64,000 nt of DNA from Caprimulgus europaeus (GCA_907165065.1 OU015527.1:18489686-18553685); one strand, 5' to 3'. Counted from the first letter of the stretch, positions 47,925 to 62,111 are shown. Numbers and translations: made by a program. Notes: generated by a model not told the origin, from the sequence alone.

Positions 47925-49266
47925 TATCCAAATATATAACTGTGAGATGATCTATTCACACTGCAAGATCTGTAGACATTTTAAAGGTGTTTGGGGGGTT
48001 TTTTTGTTTGTTTTGTTTTTTAAAGTACCACAAAGCATCCATTTATTAATGAACACACTGCACTTAATAAATAAATAAATACCTAAATACATTCCCTGCT
48101 CATAATAAGAGGTGTTTAAAATATTCAACATATCAGGAATAGCAGTCTGAAAATAGCTTTCATGTTTTATGCTTGTTTTTAAAATAGCAATACAAATGCC
48201 TTAAATTTTTGGGGAAAAGTCTCAGTAATGACTAAACAATAACCTAATACCTTCCCTCTTCTACCCGCTTCATACAAGCTGGCTCACAGTGCTGTCACAC
48301 CAACCCCAACAAACATTCTTCTGCAGATTACGATTCAGTCTAAAATAAGTACTTAAAACATGCTTCCTCTTTTTCCCACCTCCTGTTTCAAGTATTTTAA
48401 TCAGTGAAAAGTTGTACTTTCTAGACTTTTTGAAAATGCTAAGAAAAAAGAGGTTCTCTGACTCAAAAAAACCTCAAGTGACTTGCTTCCAAATCAGATT
48501 TGTACTGTCCCCTCTCAAGACACCTATTTACATGAAATCTCTTATAGTTTCTCTGCCTCTATAAAATGCAGATGCCACTGCGCATCAGGCCTGTGTTTGC
48601 CTCTTTGCACAGACAGTCCAAAGCAGTTTTCCTGATCTGTTTCAACTTGAAATGTTGTCAATATATGGATTGTCTTGCTTTCTAATTCAGTGAAAAATCT
48701 AGTTTTCCATTAGTCTCTGCCTTTCTAATTTTCGATACAGCTTTACTAAATGTAATTATTAAAGGCAGATTCAAGAAAGCAATTACTGAGCTACTGGTTT
48801 GTATCTCTGAAGTCTTAATAAGGAACAAGAAGTTGAAGTGACAGAAACACTGCAAAATCTGTAAATAAAAAAAACCAAAACCCTAGCTATGTGTTTACAT
48901 TAATACATTCAATACACAGAGAAAAAAACAGAATGATATGGAAAATTGCTATGATCAGTATAGGTTTAGGGCAACCACACAACTCCCTGTTATTACAAAT
49001 TAGTTTTAATCTTTATATGACTGTGTAGTGTATTTAGGATTGCAAGTGTACTCCAGAAGTGTTACAGAAAAAACTCTAGAAAGATTTTAAAAAATATGAT
49101 ACCAAGAGTTGGATTGTGAACAATGGGAAAAAGGCATTTTACCGTACTTCATTTGGGGATTTTCAGTGTTACAGTATTTATAGGGGTTATACTGGACTAT
49201 GAGATATCTAATGTTGCTTGCCAGTACTAGAAACCAAGTATTCGAAGTAAAATAAAGCTGACTTTG

Positions 49267-49320
49267 TAAAAAACAAAAACAACAACAACAACAAAACTCC
49301 CAAAAAACCCACCAACAACA
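49267..49320 (+). repeat. A/C-rich simple tract (AAC and CCAAAAAACCC words)
   Basis: It starts with A-rich DNA, passes through several AAC units and then CCCAAAAAACCCACC. It is the longest example of the A-rich, C-interrupted tracts that recur in the window. Confidence 0.8.
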
Positions 49321-52310
49321 ATGCAGTAGATTGATTGAAACCTAGAAAGTATCCTAAAGCACTGTGAAGCACTAAGTTGCAGCAAAGCCCTCTTGCTAGC
49401 TTCTAGATAATTTCAGTAACCATTCTCAAGGTATTTGAGAACAGATACACAAGACTGCAGCCAGATTTTCCTTCTGCATAAATCATTTCTTCTACCCCAC
49501 AAGTCAATCACCTCCCTCTCCCACAAAAAAGTGGGTAATATCCTGGCCACAATGAAGTCAGTAACAAAAGTCCCACTTAACAGCTACACCTTGACACCAC
49601 TCTGGTTTTTTGACAATTATTCTACATACATTAATGTTGTTGTAAAATCACTTTGGTCATTTTATGTATCAGAAAGAGTTGACAACGTTTCTCATTTGAA
49701 AGGCAACAACAGTGGCTCTGAATGAGTTCAAAGGCCAAATTAGAAATGAACTAATTTTCTGATTTAAAATAAACATCAGTTTATACAGAACTTTCCAGCA
49801 GTCTCCGTTTCATCACCATAGTTCATCATATGCAGTAAATTAATTCAAGTATGCTAGCAGATTAGCAATTAATGACTTAACATCACCTACTTTACTTTCC
49901 TTATACTCATTACAAATGTATAATGGCAGATGTGCACCTAACCATTCTTTGTATACAACACAAAGGTAAGTCAAATCAAAAAATTAACAATATAAAGGAA
50001 AGGTAGAGATAAGACCTGATGTCTGAGAAAATAGGGAATGCAATTAAGTTAGAGTGGTTTTGCTTGGCTATTCTTAACCAAGAGTCCTGCCCCTCTCAAG
50101 AAATCCAGTCTAAGTTTTCCAGCTGAGGACAACTATTGTTTGAAAGCCCTGGAGAAAACCCCTTAGAGACGCAGAGGTGACAGTAACCTGCTCTGAGGCC
50201 AGGCCTTTCAGCTGAGACACCCTGGTACAGACCGGCAGTACAGTGGGTGACAGGTGAAGTCCAAATCTCCAGTGTATAAGCCTGCTGCAGCAGAACCACC
50301 GCAATGCATCTGAGGGCTCTCAAGCTTTTCTTCATAGAAATCATGCATCAGTATAATGGGTAAAAAAATTAAAGCACGATAATATTATTAAGGAAGCAAA
50401 GACTGAACTAGATAGGCAGCTTCATTACACACCTGTATGCACACCCACGCACCATCACACAAACACCCCTATCTTCTCAGCAGTTTTTCCAGTGGCCAGG
50501 AGAGCAGGGTGGAAGGCAACCTGGTACCAGTGAGATTGCTATTACAAGTAGGCTAGAATACAGTTCTCTCTGTTAATACAGCAGCAGGTGTTACTTTAGA
50601 TTACTAAAACCATGTGTTTTTTTAGAAACAGATTTCATTTTACTAATGTATTTACTTTCTCTTCAAAATCACGACTTCCACGTTTTCCCTCTTACGCTAT
50701 AGCAAATATGGCAAAGATAAAATACCTATGTGGCAGAGGAAGGATTAAACCAACCCTCAAGATGAAAAGCGAAATACCATGCCCCTATTCAAACAGCTTA
50801 AATGTTTATCTAGCCCCAGCCACCTATTGCTGAAACTTCCTCTCCTCCCACAGAATTGTGGTCTGGAACTTGTGTTGTAAACTCCTTATAGTAAAACTGG
50901 AGCAAGGGTCTGCTCCAGGGTTTAAGATCCTTAATACAGCAACCATGAGGGAAACGCTAAATAGTACTAAGCTCTCCTCTTTCTACTAACTCCTACGGCA
51001 CTTGGTCTTCATTGGAATCATAAAGCATAACCAAAAAAATTCAAATGAGAAAAATATTACACATTTCACCTACAATTCCTCACTGTGGAATATGACTATT
51101 TCATTCATTACTCTCCTATTGTCAATTATGAAAGGTTTTTTAAGTTTCAACTGCAAAAAAACCACCCCAACCAACCAAAACCTCTCAGTTTTTTGGTTCT
51201 GTGGTGAAATATTGAAGTGAATTCTCTAATGCTTTGAAAGAGTATGTTAGCATGAGCAGACATTTTACCCAATGCATGCTGCCCAAGAGAAAACTTTCAA
51301 TATTTATTTAATCTTCCTTTATTTTAACAGCAAGTAGGACCCAAGATTTAGTATGAAAAGACAAGAATAAGATAAGAGGTAACTTATAAGTGAGCCATTT
51401 AAAACTGTGTTCAGTGCTGTCCTTTAACGTAAAAAGTCTTTTTATTTTCTTCAGTCTTTTTGAATTATTTGACTTATACAAGCCAAGGTCATTTTGTTGC
51501 ATGCTTACGGAAAATGAAAAATCTTGTCTGTAGCAATATCAAATTATTTATACACAGCAGATATCAGCTGTCATTTCTGTCTATCCCAGCAGTACATCCC
51601 CTCCTACACTTCTCCCTTTAGTCTCAGTGAGCTGTCAAGTTTCTAGTTTCTGACGTGTATTTACATCATTCAATGACATCTGACAGTACTGAAAGGCCAT
51701 AGAAAACTGCTTATTGATCAGAGCAAAACTAGTTGACGGAACAGATGAGGTTGTATCGCTGAAATGCAGCCACATTCAGGTGATGACATTTTGCTCCCTT
51801 GTATACAAGTGCTTAGTGGGATACAACTTCATTATATCATGCCACTAGTGCTTAAAGAATTGCACAGTTCTCAAGAGTGTTTTGTCTATGTGGTGATGAG
51901 GACAATCTATTCGTACTGGTACCAGCGTATTACTAGCCTGCTTCACTCATCAACACTTGCAAACTACCAGCCAATGTGTCCTGATGAATATACTAAAAGA
52001 CACTGAAGACTCAATCTTGCCAAAATCTAATTGAGCTGACCTTTTAAAAAAAGATGGAATTACCATTTAGGGAGCCAGAACTACTTAAGATTTAGTTCTG
52101 TGGGGTTCTATGCTGCTTAGTAAAGACATTTTAAATGACCATTTTTATACGTGGGACTGATACAATTTCCCAATGGAAGTGATAACTGATCATCAGTATT
52201 TCAGAGGTTATTATATCAACTTGCATGGGAGTATTTCAAAATGTATTGATTTAAATGGCACTTGGGCAGAGGCTCTCCACACAAAGTGTCCTGCAGCTAA
52301 AATACTAATT

Positions 52311-52344
52311 TTCTTATTTTTATTACTTTCTTATTTTTATTATC
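52311..52344. repeat. 17-bp tandem duplication
   Basis: TTCTTATTTTTATTACT (52311-52327) is followed directly by TTCTTATTTTTATTATC (52328-52344): 15 of 17 bases are identical. Probably replication slippage. Confidence 0.85.
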
Positions 52345-54882
52345 TTGAGTTGAAAACCATGTCAGTGTAAACTCATTTTCCACAGAATAACCAGTAAGGA
52401 TATAATTACAGTATACAACCATTCCTTAAAGAATCTATGTTTGCATTAGCAGTCCAACTGGAAAACTCAAAGCGCCTTTAGCACAAAGTAAACTGCAGTG
52501 ATTCAAAAAAGCCAGTATGTTGCAAGTACCTGAATAACTTGAAATCATGAAACTTCCAGGGGTACACTGATCACAGCACAGACCTCAGAAGAACTTGCTT
52601 TCCATTTCATACCTTACAACAGACAGGAGCAAGCAGGTCTTTGTTTCAAAGAAAAAAAACAGAGGGGGAAAAGAAGTGGATGGTCCAAAAGCAGTTCTTC
52701 ACAATGGGTAAGTGTTGCTCAGCCTTTCTAAGGTAAGCCTTACATTCAGGTTAACCACTCATAATTGAAACCAATTTTCAGATTCAAAACAAAACTATTG
52801 GCCATCTCAGACACTCAGAAAATTCTTTCAGTTTCAAGGAGATAGAGATAAAAGACTCAGTTCTCAGAGAAGGCATTTCCTATCCCTTGACTCAGGACAG
52901 CATGAGACCAGAGGTTGACTAAAACCAAGTCCTACATAACTATAGAAATCCAAGCTTTAAAAATAACAGAGAAATGCAAGTGAATAATGCTTTAAACAAG
53001 CAGAGTACATCCTCTGCTATTTCACAGGAGAAACAACATGGACTATACTATATACAATTTACTAACAAAGGAAAAAGATGTCAGCAGTCTTGCTATGTTT
53101 TGTTTAGTTGTATCTTTTTTCCCCACCCTCACAAGTGGATGAATTGATTTCACTGAAACTTAAGAAGTTCAATGGGTACTAATTACTTGTGCTGGAAAAT
53201 TTCAGTCAAGATGATGATATTTAAAAGACTCAGAAAAAAGAAACCAAGGACTTAATCTTACCAAACGGTTTTCAAATATATCTTTAATATTTTTCCACAG
53301 CTAACTTGGTCTGCATCTAACAGAAACTGTGTCATCTCAGATACTATGGTTAGCTGTCAGCATTTGTTTGCACATACACAAAACCATGCATATTTAATAT
53401 GTACAGATCCAAGGGGAAAATGGAATATAAAAAAAAGTCACACGTTCAAATGTATGTGATGCCAATGTCTGAAGGGCAAACTCTCTGTAATCTTCTTGAA
53501 GTTAGAGGGAAGGGAAGTTCTGCAGACAATGGACAGTAGAGATAGGATGCTATTTTATGTATATTTAAGACTTAAACTTATTTTAGCACTGACTTTTTTT
53601 TTTTTTCAAAAAACAAAGCAAACAAAGATGAAGAAGTCTTCTGCATTTCTGCCATAAAATCCTTTACTATATAAGCTTTTATTAATAAGAACTCAAAATT
53701 ATCAAGAATATCTTTTGACAAGAAGTTGCAGACAAATTATATTTTGTCCTTTCCAAGTCTGGTTCTTGTACTTTGTGCTTATACAGAAAACAGGAAATTC
53801 TCTTCATCTTAGTTGTCTGATATGCATAAATATCTGGCCTCAAAGCCTTGACACTGATACTGATGATGGCAGCAATTCATAACCAGTTATGAAAAAAACC
53901 TCAAAACCCCAAGTGAACCTACTTTTAATTTAAAAGTAATCCAAACTAATTTAAAAGTCTATCCGAAGCACAAAAAACATCTCTCTTCATTCAATGAAGT
54001 TATTTTGAGTGACCCTGAAAATCAAAGATACACTACTCAGTATTCATCATTCCCAAATTTTACTGGACATAACTTAAGAGTGAGTTCTCTTAGGAAAAGC
54101 AAGAAGCCACACACTTCCACTGTAACAGAATAGGAGCCAAGAGGACTGGAAACAGAGACTGTATGACATGCTGCTGACATATGGATACATAGAGGATGTG
54201 CAGAATTTGAAAGTGAATTATAATAAAAACACTTTGCTCTTTCAAAATCTTTAGATAACATAAAATGACTTTTACATCAGATAATGTTACTACTTAATTC
54301 TTTTTAGATTCAGCTTTTATCTTCCTAAAGCACAGCCTAACTACAGCATGCAATAATCTAAATTACTTGCTCAAATTCAGGGCATTCTTTTAATATTTCT
54401 TTATTTCATTACATGAAGACATACATCACAGGCATTTCTTTCCATTTCAGAAGAGAGAGAAGACTTTTTCTTCTCTGTGAATAATTCACAGAAAGCTCAC
54501 ATCACTGCATCTGACTTCAAAAGAACAGAAACTGACTCTTTATGACAGGGATATATGAACTGGGTAAATGCCCAAGCCATTGCTCAAAGCATGCCTCTAG
54601 CAGTATCATTGCTTCTTTCAAGACAAGCACACTAAGCTGAAGCAATGACTTTTCTGTCTTCCTAGTTAAACTCAATGGAGTTAAAGTCAAAGTCAAAAGA
54701 AAAACTAATATTTTGATTCATTATGCATCAGAGGCATCTCTCTTTGTTAGTGGAGAAGTACAGATTTTAGTGCCATAGGCTGTTTTCTTTTAAAAGGTTT
54801 ACAATAAACCAAGAACCTAACATTTTTAAAAGAAATCCTGAAAGACTAAGAAAAACAAATGCATGTAGTCATAAACACTTAC

Positions 54883-55230
54883 AATATTTACTAATGTGCA
54901 GTAATTTACAGTTCTATCTCCACTATCTTGAATCCCAAAGTATGGCACACTACAACCTGCATCACATAACCAGATCTTTCCATTGGAAAACACATAATTT
55001 AAGAAGGTTCCTTTGAGCAGAGGCTCATCTTTGCACTGAAGGCACATCACAAAGGTGTCCCACACTGAGGATATCTGACAACTCCTGCGCTGCACCTCCA
55101 TGTCACTTTTTGCTACTTCCTCTGGCTCCAGTTTCCTTACCAAAACGACCAACTTCTGTTCTGTACAATTCAGGGCACAAGCAGTAACTTCCAAAACCCA
55201 TATTACATTTACCAGTGTATGCTGCAACAA
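54883..55230 (-). other. Open segment of 116 codons ending at a consensus donor, function unknown
   Basis: The minus-strand frame is open from 55230 and would be cut at 54883 by the donor AATATT|GTAAGTG. A possible acceptor, TTGTTGCAG, sits at its upstream end, but its pyrimidine tract is poor (GAAAAGAATTG). The encoded peptide has a protein-like mix of residues, including VRKLEPEEVAKSDMEVQRRS, CQISSVWDTFVMCLQCKDEP and SNGKIWLCDAGCSVPYFG, with eight cysteines among its 116 residues. I recognise no family. Frames of similar length occur by chance elsewhere in the window, so this is a lead rather than a gene call. It could be an alternative exon, an old retrocopy fragment, or chance. Confidence 0.22.
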
Positions 55231-58200
55231 TTCTTTTCACCTTGCCTAGTTGGCTTGACTGTTAGCAACTCTCAGTTATATTGCTAACTGTTTGGGCCTG
55301 TGGACTGTTTTTAGGTTTTTTACTAATTTCTACTTATTTAAAGTTTTTTTATGTTAGGTGCAAGGATACCTGAAAATGAGATTGAGTTTCAAAAAGGTAA
55401 ATCACTACATCTGTGATTTAAGAATAATAATAATAAAAAAAAGCCTAAGTAGAATGAAAATTTATAATATACATACAGAAAAGCAGTACGTGAAGAAAAA
55501 AAGAATCACCTGTTCATTCAAAACCACAGAAACATTGCTTCAGTCAATAAAGTGATAAAATATTTTTAACTTCTCAGATCCTGGAACCTCTTGCCTTTGG
55601 TCTGAACATATAAACTCGGTAATCTTGTCAGCGTACTTCAAAAAACACTCTTTGAATGTATTGCAAAGAAAGACAAGTGTATTTTTCCCCCATGGATGAT
55701 GAAGCAAAAGGATTTCAGAGGTTTTTTCCTGGTATCTAGTTCACCAAGTTGCTGTTTGAAAGGGTAGTTCAGTATGCTGACATTTTTTCATATCCCTAAT
55801 TCATATCAAACCCCTGAAATCTCCTGGAAAGCCTTAATTCAGCCTACCTTGGAATGGATTGCTTTTTTTGAAGGAAAAATTGCAAAAAGTAATACAATTA
55901 ATCACTGAGTGATACAACAATCATTTCCCCTGACCAAATATTCCCTTTTAAAAAACAATGCTATCATCTCCCAATTACCACTACTAATTTGTCATTAACC
56001 TTCACAATAAATCATTGGTCATGTTAAGTAGTGCATGCTATGGTAATTATTAGTATGACCTAACTGAAACTAATAATCTCAGTTGCTACCATGTTAGTAA
56101 CATATCATCAACTTGACCCACTGCAGAATTTTGCTACACACTCATCAACTGAAGAGGTAGAAATACTCACATGTTCAATCTTTTAAAGTTTTGATAAGTA
56201 TAATAGAAGATAATGATGTATTTGAAATTAAAAAGAAAGCAAGCATTTGTTTCAAAGATCAGTTCTGAAGAAATAAAGGCTACATACAAAGGTGTTAAAA
56301 TATTGTAGGCTTAGATGACCTGAACAACCAGTATGCCTGGGGGCACAGAGAATCAAGAAAAGCTGTGATTCACTTAAGCTACAATGACTTCACTGGAGAT
56401 GATGCAGAGAACAAACATTAGAAGAAGAGAAAACAAGCAGTCTCATGCTGCACTAAAAAATACTTACACTGAAGCCGAAGTAATTAATTCAAGTAATATT
56501 TGCTAAAAAGATGGCTATAGCTTTTGGTTACAGGATTACTAAGTTTGTTATTCTACTACAATTAAAAATATAGCATAGTCACTTGAAGACATTTCTGTTC
56601 TTGTAAGACACCACTTTTTAGAATACTTAATCAAGCAAAGTATCAGTTTTATAAAATAAGATGGAAAAGATTGATCCTCTTCTCCATCACTGGTTTCTCC
56701 ACCATTCCCTGTCTCCCATGCTATACAACTCTTAGTAAAGAGACACCAGTCAAGGAAAGGAAGAAACAAAGACAGTTTTTATTATAATGCACAAATTACC
56801 AATATAACTAGAATTTGAACCAAGTAATTGAAAAAAGGGAGAAAGACACACACTTGTGCAGATCTTTGGTTCTCTCGTCGCAGTGGAATTTGTGCAAAAG
56901 TGATCAGCACAAGTTTTCAGACACTTCTCAGCAATCAAATTAAGCAAACCTCAGCACGCACACTAAAACAAGCAAAGCTGCTGCCTACTATCTTGCTATT
57001 ACCTCTTTCTGCTCCCATCTGCTGTTGTACCAGTATTACAGAAATTAATCACTTTATCCTTACAGGCAGCCTCTGAAGGAAAGACTGAGTACTACAAATA
57101 TGCTCTTACTCTTCATCTCAGTTTCACTGGCTCCACGTGGTTTTCTATGCTTTTCTGAAGCAAACTACTAGACCACTATGACTCATCTGAATCAGAAAAC
57201 TGAACTCTCGGGTCCTGGATCTCAGCTAGACACCAAATTGGGCTGTTTTTTTTCCTGGAAAACAGGGCTTTCTCCACAGACCACTTACACTGAAGATCCT
57301 CAGTGGCTTCAAAATATTTTGAAATAAGGCTCAAGATCCATATGTGAGCTCCTGAAGGCACAACCGTGGCACAGAATAACACATGTACAGAAACTACTGC
57401 AATAAGTGTGGAAGAGGAGATCATGGGAAGGATATGAAAATAAATAGCACAGCTAGTTCCATCTAATTATGCATGCAATATCTAATGCATCCCTCATTAA
57501 GAAATCTCAGTAATTAAAGTATTACAAACAACAAATCTCAGTGTTCATCTTTAATTTAAAACTGGATAAATGCTCCATTTAAGAAAAGATGAAAATGCCT
57601 ATGTCCTTTCATCTTTCTTCAACCTTATACAGAAAATATTTCAAATCCTAAGATACAGATTTTAGGGGAGAGCAGGAGGGAAAGAGATATTTCACAATAT
57701 TGCCACTACAGAAACACTGGAAACAGATGGATCTGATATATTGGTTTGAAATGACTACATTGATTATCACCTAGTTGACGATTAACAAGCTGACTTAGAA
57801 GAGCAGGATATTATCAGCCACCTATTTCACTTAATAGATGCACATTTTAGAAGGGAAAACATGCTTGGTATTTTTCCACTAGACTTGTCAAAATGGCCTT
57901 ACAAGTTTGTTTTTTGAGAGAAATGTAAGAAAACATTCCTGAAACATTTATGTGACCCATTGACCTGTCTCATCAGACTTTCTGGCCTCTTTTATTGTGT
58001 TAGGGCATGGAAATACAGCAGCTTTAACCAGAACCACTTTCTTTTAAGCACACCATTGTTGAGCAAATTGTGAAAATTTTCTCAAAGTCTGACCCTCCTG
58101 AAACTGTTACCATTATAGACATCCAGTTTCTGACATATCCACACACTGCGGTCAGCTTATAAAGCATTAACTATGATACACATTTCATACAGATACTCCC

Positions 58201-60139
58201 AACTCAAAGACAACAGAATCATACAAGAAATAATGAGTACAGTTCTTCTCTAGGATTTATTATTTTCAAGCATGCTAGCATGAACAATTAAAAAAAGTAA
58301 TTAAAATGATTTAGATATTTCCTAAATTCAATGCACAGAGTGACCCCTACTGGTCTGTTATGAACCCAAGAAAAGATACAAACCGACAAAAACCGTCCCT
58401 CGAAGGAGTGAACCTGAGCTCACTTACAAAGACAACCCTCAGATAAAGAGCATGCATACCTTATCCAAGTTACAGAATGGCTAATACTAATAACTTAGCA
58501 GAGGAAAAAATACTCCAGTGCTCTCCATAGACTTTTAAACATTCATTCTTTTTGTTATTATAAATAACAAAATAATCAAGAATGGCTTGTAAAGAACACT
58601 TACCATATACCAATATCTATAGCTCAGTCACATTACTATGAAGTTTTTCAATTTTTTCCATAAATTTCCTTAAAAATTAAATATGAATATCAATTACGAT
58701 AATAAGACCCCATGAATCACACTGTGCTTGCTACTCTTTTACTTCATACAAAAAACACAAGGTCACAGAAGTATTTAATTATTTGTCTAAATCCTGTCGG
58801 CTTAAACACACAACTAATAAGCCAAGTAACCAGTAATGTGCTTTGTAATACATACTTTATCACATAATGCACTATTTTATTAATTTAAACAATATTGTAG
58901 GAGAATGAGTTCAAGATCTTAATGCTAATATGAGTACACTCACAGATCAGAGTACGGCTGTTTACTTGGAGTGCTGAATGTTCTCTTATTTTATATATAT
59001 ATATTAGATACATATACACACATTTATGTGTGAAATCAGTACCAAACTAGGATCAACAAGCAGAAAACAGCACAGCTCATGCTACGTGTGAACTCCAAAT
59101 GTGTTTCCTTAACCGCTGGGCTTTTTAATAACACATGTATTATTAGAACATAAAGTGTGCAGGAGCTTGACCAAACAGAGCAAACATTTGCCTCTGACTT
59201 CATTTTAACCAGGATTAATTCCAAGAATCTAGTAAGACAAAGCAGTCCTAATTCCCACTCCTGAAGGAAAATTTCGCTTATAAAGCTTAAGCAACAGAAG
59301 TCGAAATCCAACCTTCTTTCTCTGCTTCAAAATCCCTACAAACCGAAAGGAATACTCTGTAGTGACTGCAAGTTTCCACTGCATGTAAGCCAAGTCAGTT
59401 CAGTGTCGCTCAATATGTGCTCATACTGGGAGCTTCCAGAAGACATCCCCTGTCTCAGTTGCTCAGGAGTAGCTGGAACCCAAGGGCAGAACGAGGATCT
59501 TGGAGCTTCTCAGTGGTCACTAGCAGACTGGCCTGTGCCACGCCTCCTACTTCTGATGGCTGGTCAAAGTTGTTGAAAATAACAATTACTGTCAAAAGCT
59601 ATTTTTTAAATGCATTCAGCCAGTTCTGACTCGGCACACCACATCCCCAGACCCTTCAACAGGAGTTCAACATGTTATAGAGATTTTATTTTTGGGAGCC
59701 ATATTTAAATATTTACAATGTTACACAAAGGAGACTAAAATAAAAAAAGAGTGACACGCTGTAAAACATTTAAGAAGCCTGTAACTCAGCTTTTTTTTCC
59801 CCCAAAACCATACAGTGAACTTTGCTATTGTTTTCACTGAAATACAGACTACTACAACGTGCACCAAGTAAAAGTAAAAATTTAGGCACTATCACATTAA
59901 AAAAAAATACAACAGAACACTGAGGTGAAAAATCAAGCATTCCAAAGTCAGGGAATTCAAGAAATAGTGCTGTCCATGTACAACTTAAATCAATCCCTTT
60001 GGGCTTAATGCCTCAAGAGAATTAAAAATTTATTTCTCAACATCTTGGCACTATTCAGTGAGTAAATGTTCTAGGATTGTTGTGGTGGGTTTGCTCATGT
60101 TTGATCCCAGGCCTTGTAACTGACCTTTAAACACAGAAC
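55231..60139. other. Intron 1 (part), no recognised gene
   Basis: AT-rich intronic sequence with a short TA run near 58994-59005 and an AAT run near 55424-55436. No exon or mobile element was recognised before the CR1 at 60140. Confidence 0.55.
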
Positions 60140-61013
60140 TGAACCAAACACCAAGCTGAGTGTTGCAGTCAATACGCTAGAGGGAAGGGACACCATCCAG
60201 ACAGACCTGCACAAGCTTGAGTGGTGGGCCCATGTGAACCTCATGAGATTCAACAAGGCCAAGTGCAAGGTCCTCCCTCCACCTGGGTTGGGGCAGTCCC
60301 TAGTATCAATACAGGTTGGGGATGAAGAGATTGAGAGCAGTCCTGTGGAGAAGGACTTGGGGGTACTGGTGGATGAAAAACTAGACATAAGCCAGCAAGG
60401 TACATGGGCAGCTCAGAAAGTCAACTGTACCCTGGGCTGCATCAAAAGAAGGTTGGCCAGAAGGTCGCGGGAGGTGATTCAGCCCCTCTGCTCTGCTCTC
60501 ATGAGACCCCATCTGGAGTACAGTTCTGGAGTCCTCAGCACAGGAAAGACATGGATCTGTTGGAGCAGGTCCAGAGGAGGGCCACAATAATGACCAGAGG
60601 GATGGAACACCTTTCCTATGAAGAAAGACTGAGAGAGTTGCGATTGTTCAGCCTGGAGAAGAGAAGGCTCTGGGGAGACCTTGTGGCCTTTCAATACATA
60701 AAGGTGGACTACAAGAAAGATGGAGAGTGACTTTTGACCAAGGCTTGTAGTGATAGGCCAAGAGTTTTAAACTAAAACAGGGGAGATTTAGACTGGACAT
60801 AAGGAAGAACTTTTTTATGGTGAGGGTGGTGAAACACTGGAACAGGTTGGTCAAAGAAGTTACGGATATCCCATCAGTGAAAATGCTAAATGTCAGGTTG
60901 TACCTAATCAGCAACCTGATCTAGTGAAAGATGTTCCTGCCGCTGGCAAGGGGCTGGACCACATAATTTTTAAAGGTCTCTTCCAATCTAAACAATTCTG
61001 TGATTCTATGAAA
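60140..61013 (+). mobile_element. CR1 LINE, 5'-truncated, about 870 bp, antisense to SNX24
   Basis: It begins just after the RT motif C position (CCAAACACCAAGCTGAGTG) and continues through GGAAGGGACACCATCCAGAC, the AACAAGGCCAAGTGCAAGGT block, GAGAAGGACTTGGGGGTACT and GAAACACTGGAACAGGTTGG. It ends at a canonical tail, AACAATTCTGTGATTCTATG, around 61013. The terminal octamer tail is well kept, which suggests a relatively young copy. Confidence 0.96.
60234..60730 (+). pseudogene. CR1 ORF2 C-terminal remnant, frameshifted
   Basis: The frame 60234-60590 encodes [33 protein letters not shown] and [20 protein letters not shown]. It then shifts, and the downstream part ([40 protein letters not shown]) lies in the frame 60404-60730. 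All RT catalytic motifs are upstream of the truncation point and absent. Non-functional. Confidence 0.92.
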
Positions 61014-62111
61014 AGGGAACTTTTTGTTACCAAGTGCAAAGCCATGCTGCGACTGCATGGATATAAGAGCATATTTGGCTGACTGGGGGATTTCCACACT
61101 CAGCTCCTCCTCAGAGTATGCTCTCATGGCACCCTGTCTCCTCTGCCCTCTGTTAGCGGCTGGGCAGTCTGTGTTCACACTCAGCTCGCAGGTTAAAACC
61201 ACCACGCCATGAGGCCTGCATGTTGGTCAGTATCCAAAGTTAAACCTTATGTCTCCAGGGCTTGGGTGATCCAGCACTGAGGCTGGCAAAAGGCTGATAG
61301 CCAATGTATGTCAGCTATCAGATAGGTTACCTGGCTACTAACTCACGTTCCCTGGGGAATGATAAATTAGTTCCCAACGCTCTGCTGCAAGTCTGCTCAC
61401 GATTTGTAAATGGAATAATGTTTTACTATGTACAAACTAGAAAGTAAGAACTGTTGTAACGTAGGAGGTAAAAGTGAGTTTGCAATTGGGGACTCAACTG
61501 TAAATGTTGACTCGTTTTGCCTGCTTACCACACTGCTCACCATAACTTCACCCTGCTACCTTAACGTCGAAACAGTCTGCCTGAGCCATGAGGAATAAAC
61601 ATTTTTCACCATAATCATATTCCTTGTTAGTGACCGTAATTCTTGCATACTAGGGAGTTTTAAATCAGTTAGCATCAAACATCCTGCTAATGCCAAGGAC
61701 GGCAGTGAAATACAAAGAGTTTACATTTAGTGTTCAGGACAGAGGCACACCATCATTCTGCTGTACACCCAACATTGTGCACCAAGACTTCTGTTTTAAA
61801 GTATTATTCCTGCAGGAACCGCAGAAGATTATTTGATCATTTCCTTGGTGTTAAGGGCAAAAAGACTCATCTAAACATGAGCAATAAATTAATTATATAC
61901 ATCAATAATTAAGTAATGGTAAACTACCTGTGGATGTCTTTGGCTAAGAGACACAAGAGAGGCTGGAGTGGCAGGTAGCAGAGCACTGTTGTATTGCTTT
62001 GCTCTGTCTGTGACTTCTGGCAAAGTACACAGTCTGCAACACTACAGAGCACATCAGTGCCCAACAGAAAGCACATGGGAACGAGTACACAAGAACTTTA
62101 CCAAGAGTCGT
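61014..62111. other. Intron 1 (part); possible LTR-end remnant at its start
   Basis: Mostly unremarkable sequence. Around 61155-61207, GCGGCTGGGCAGTC ... CAGGTTAAAACCACCACG resembles the 3' end of the LTR family at 44806-45437, but the match is short and unproven. No gene found. Confidence 0.45.

Larger units (their letters stand above)
46431..54882. other. Intron 1 (part), no recognised gene
   Basis: AT-rich, with small local repeats only: a 34-bp-period repeat plus hairpin at 47857-47924, an ATAA-type run near 48067, an AAC/CAA tract at 49267-49320, and a 17-bp tandem duplication at 52311-52344. No coding exon, RNA gene or mobile element was recognised. Confidence 0.55.

Noticed and set aside
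58994..59005. TA dinucleotide run
   Set aside because: Only about six units, too short to call a notable microsatellite.
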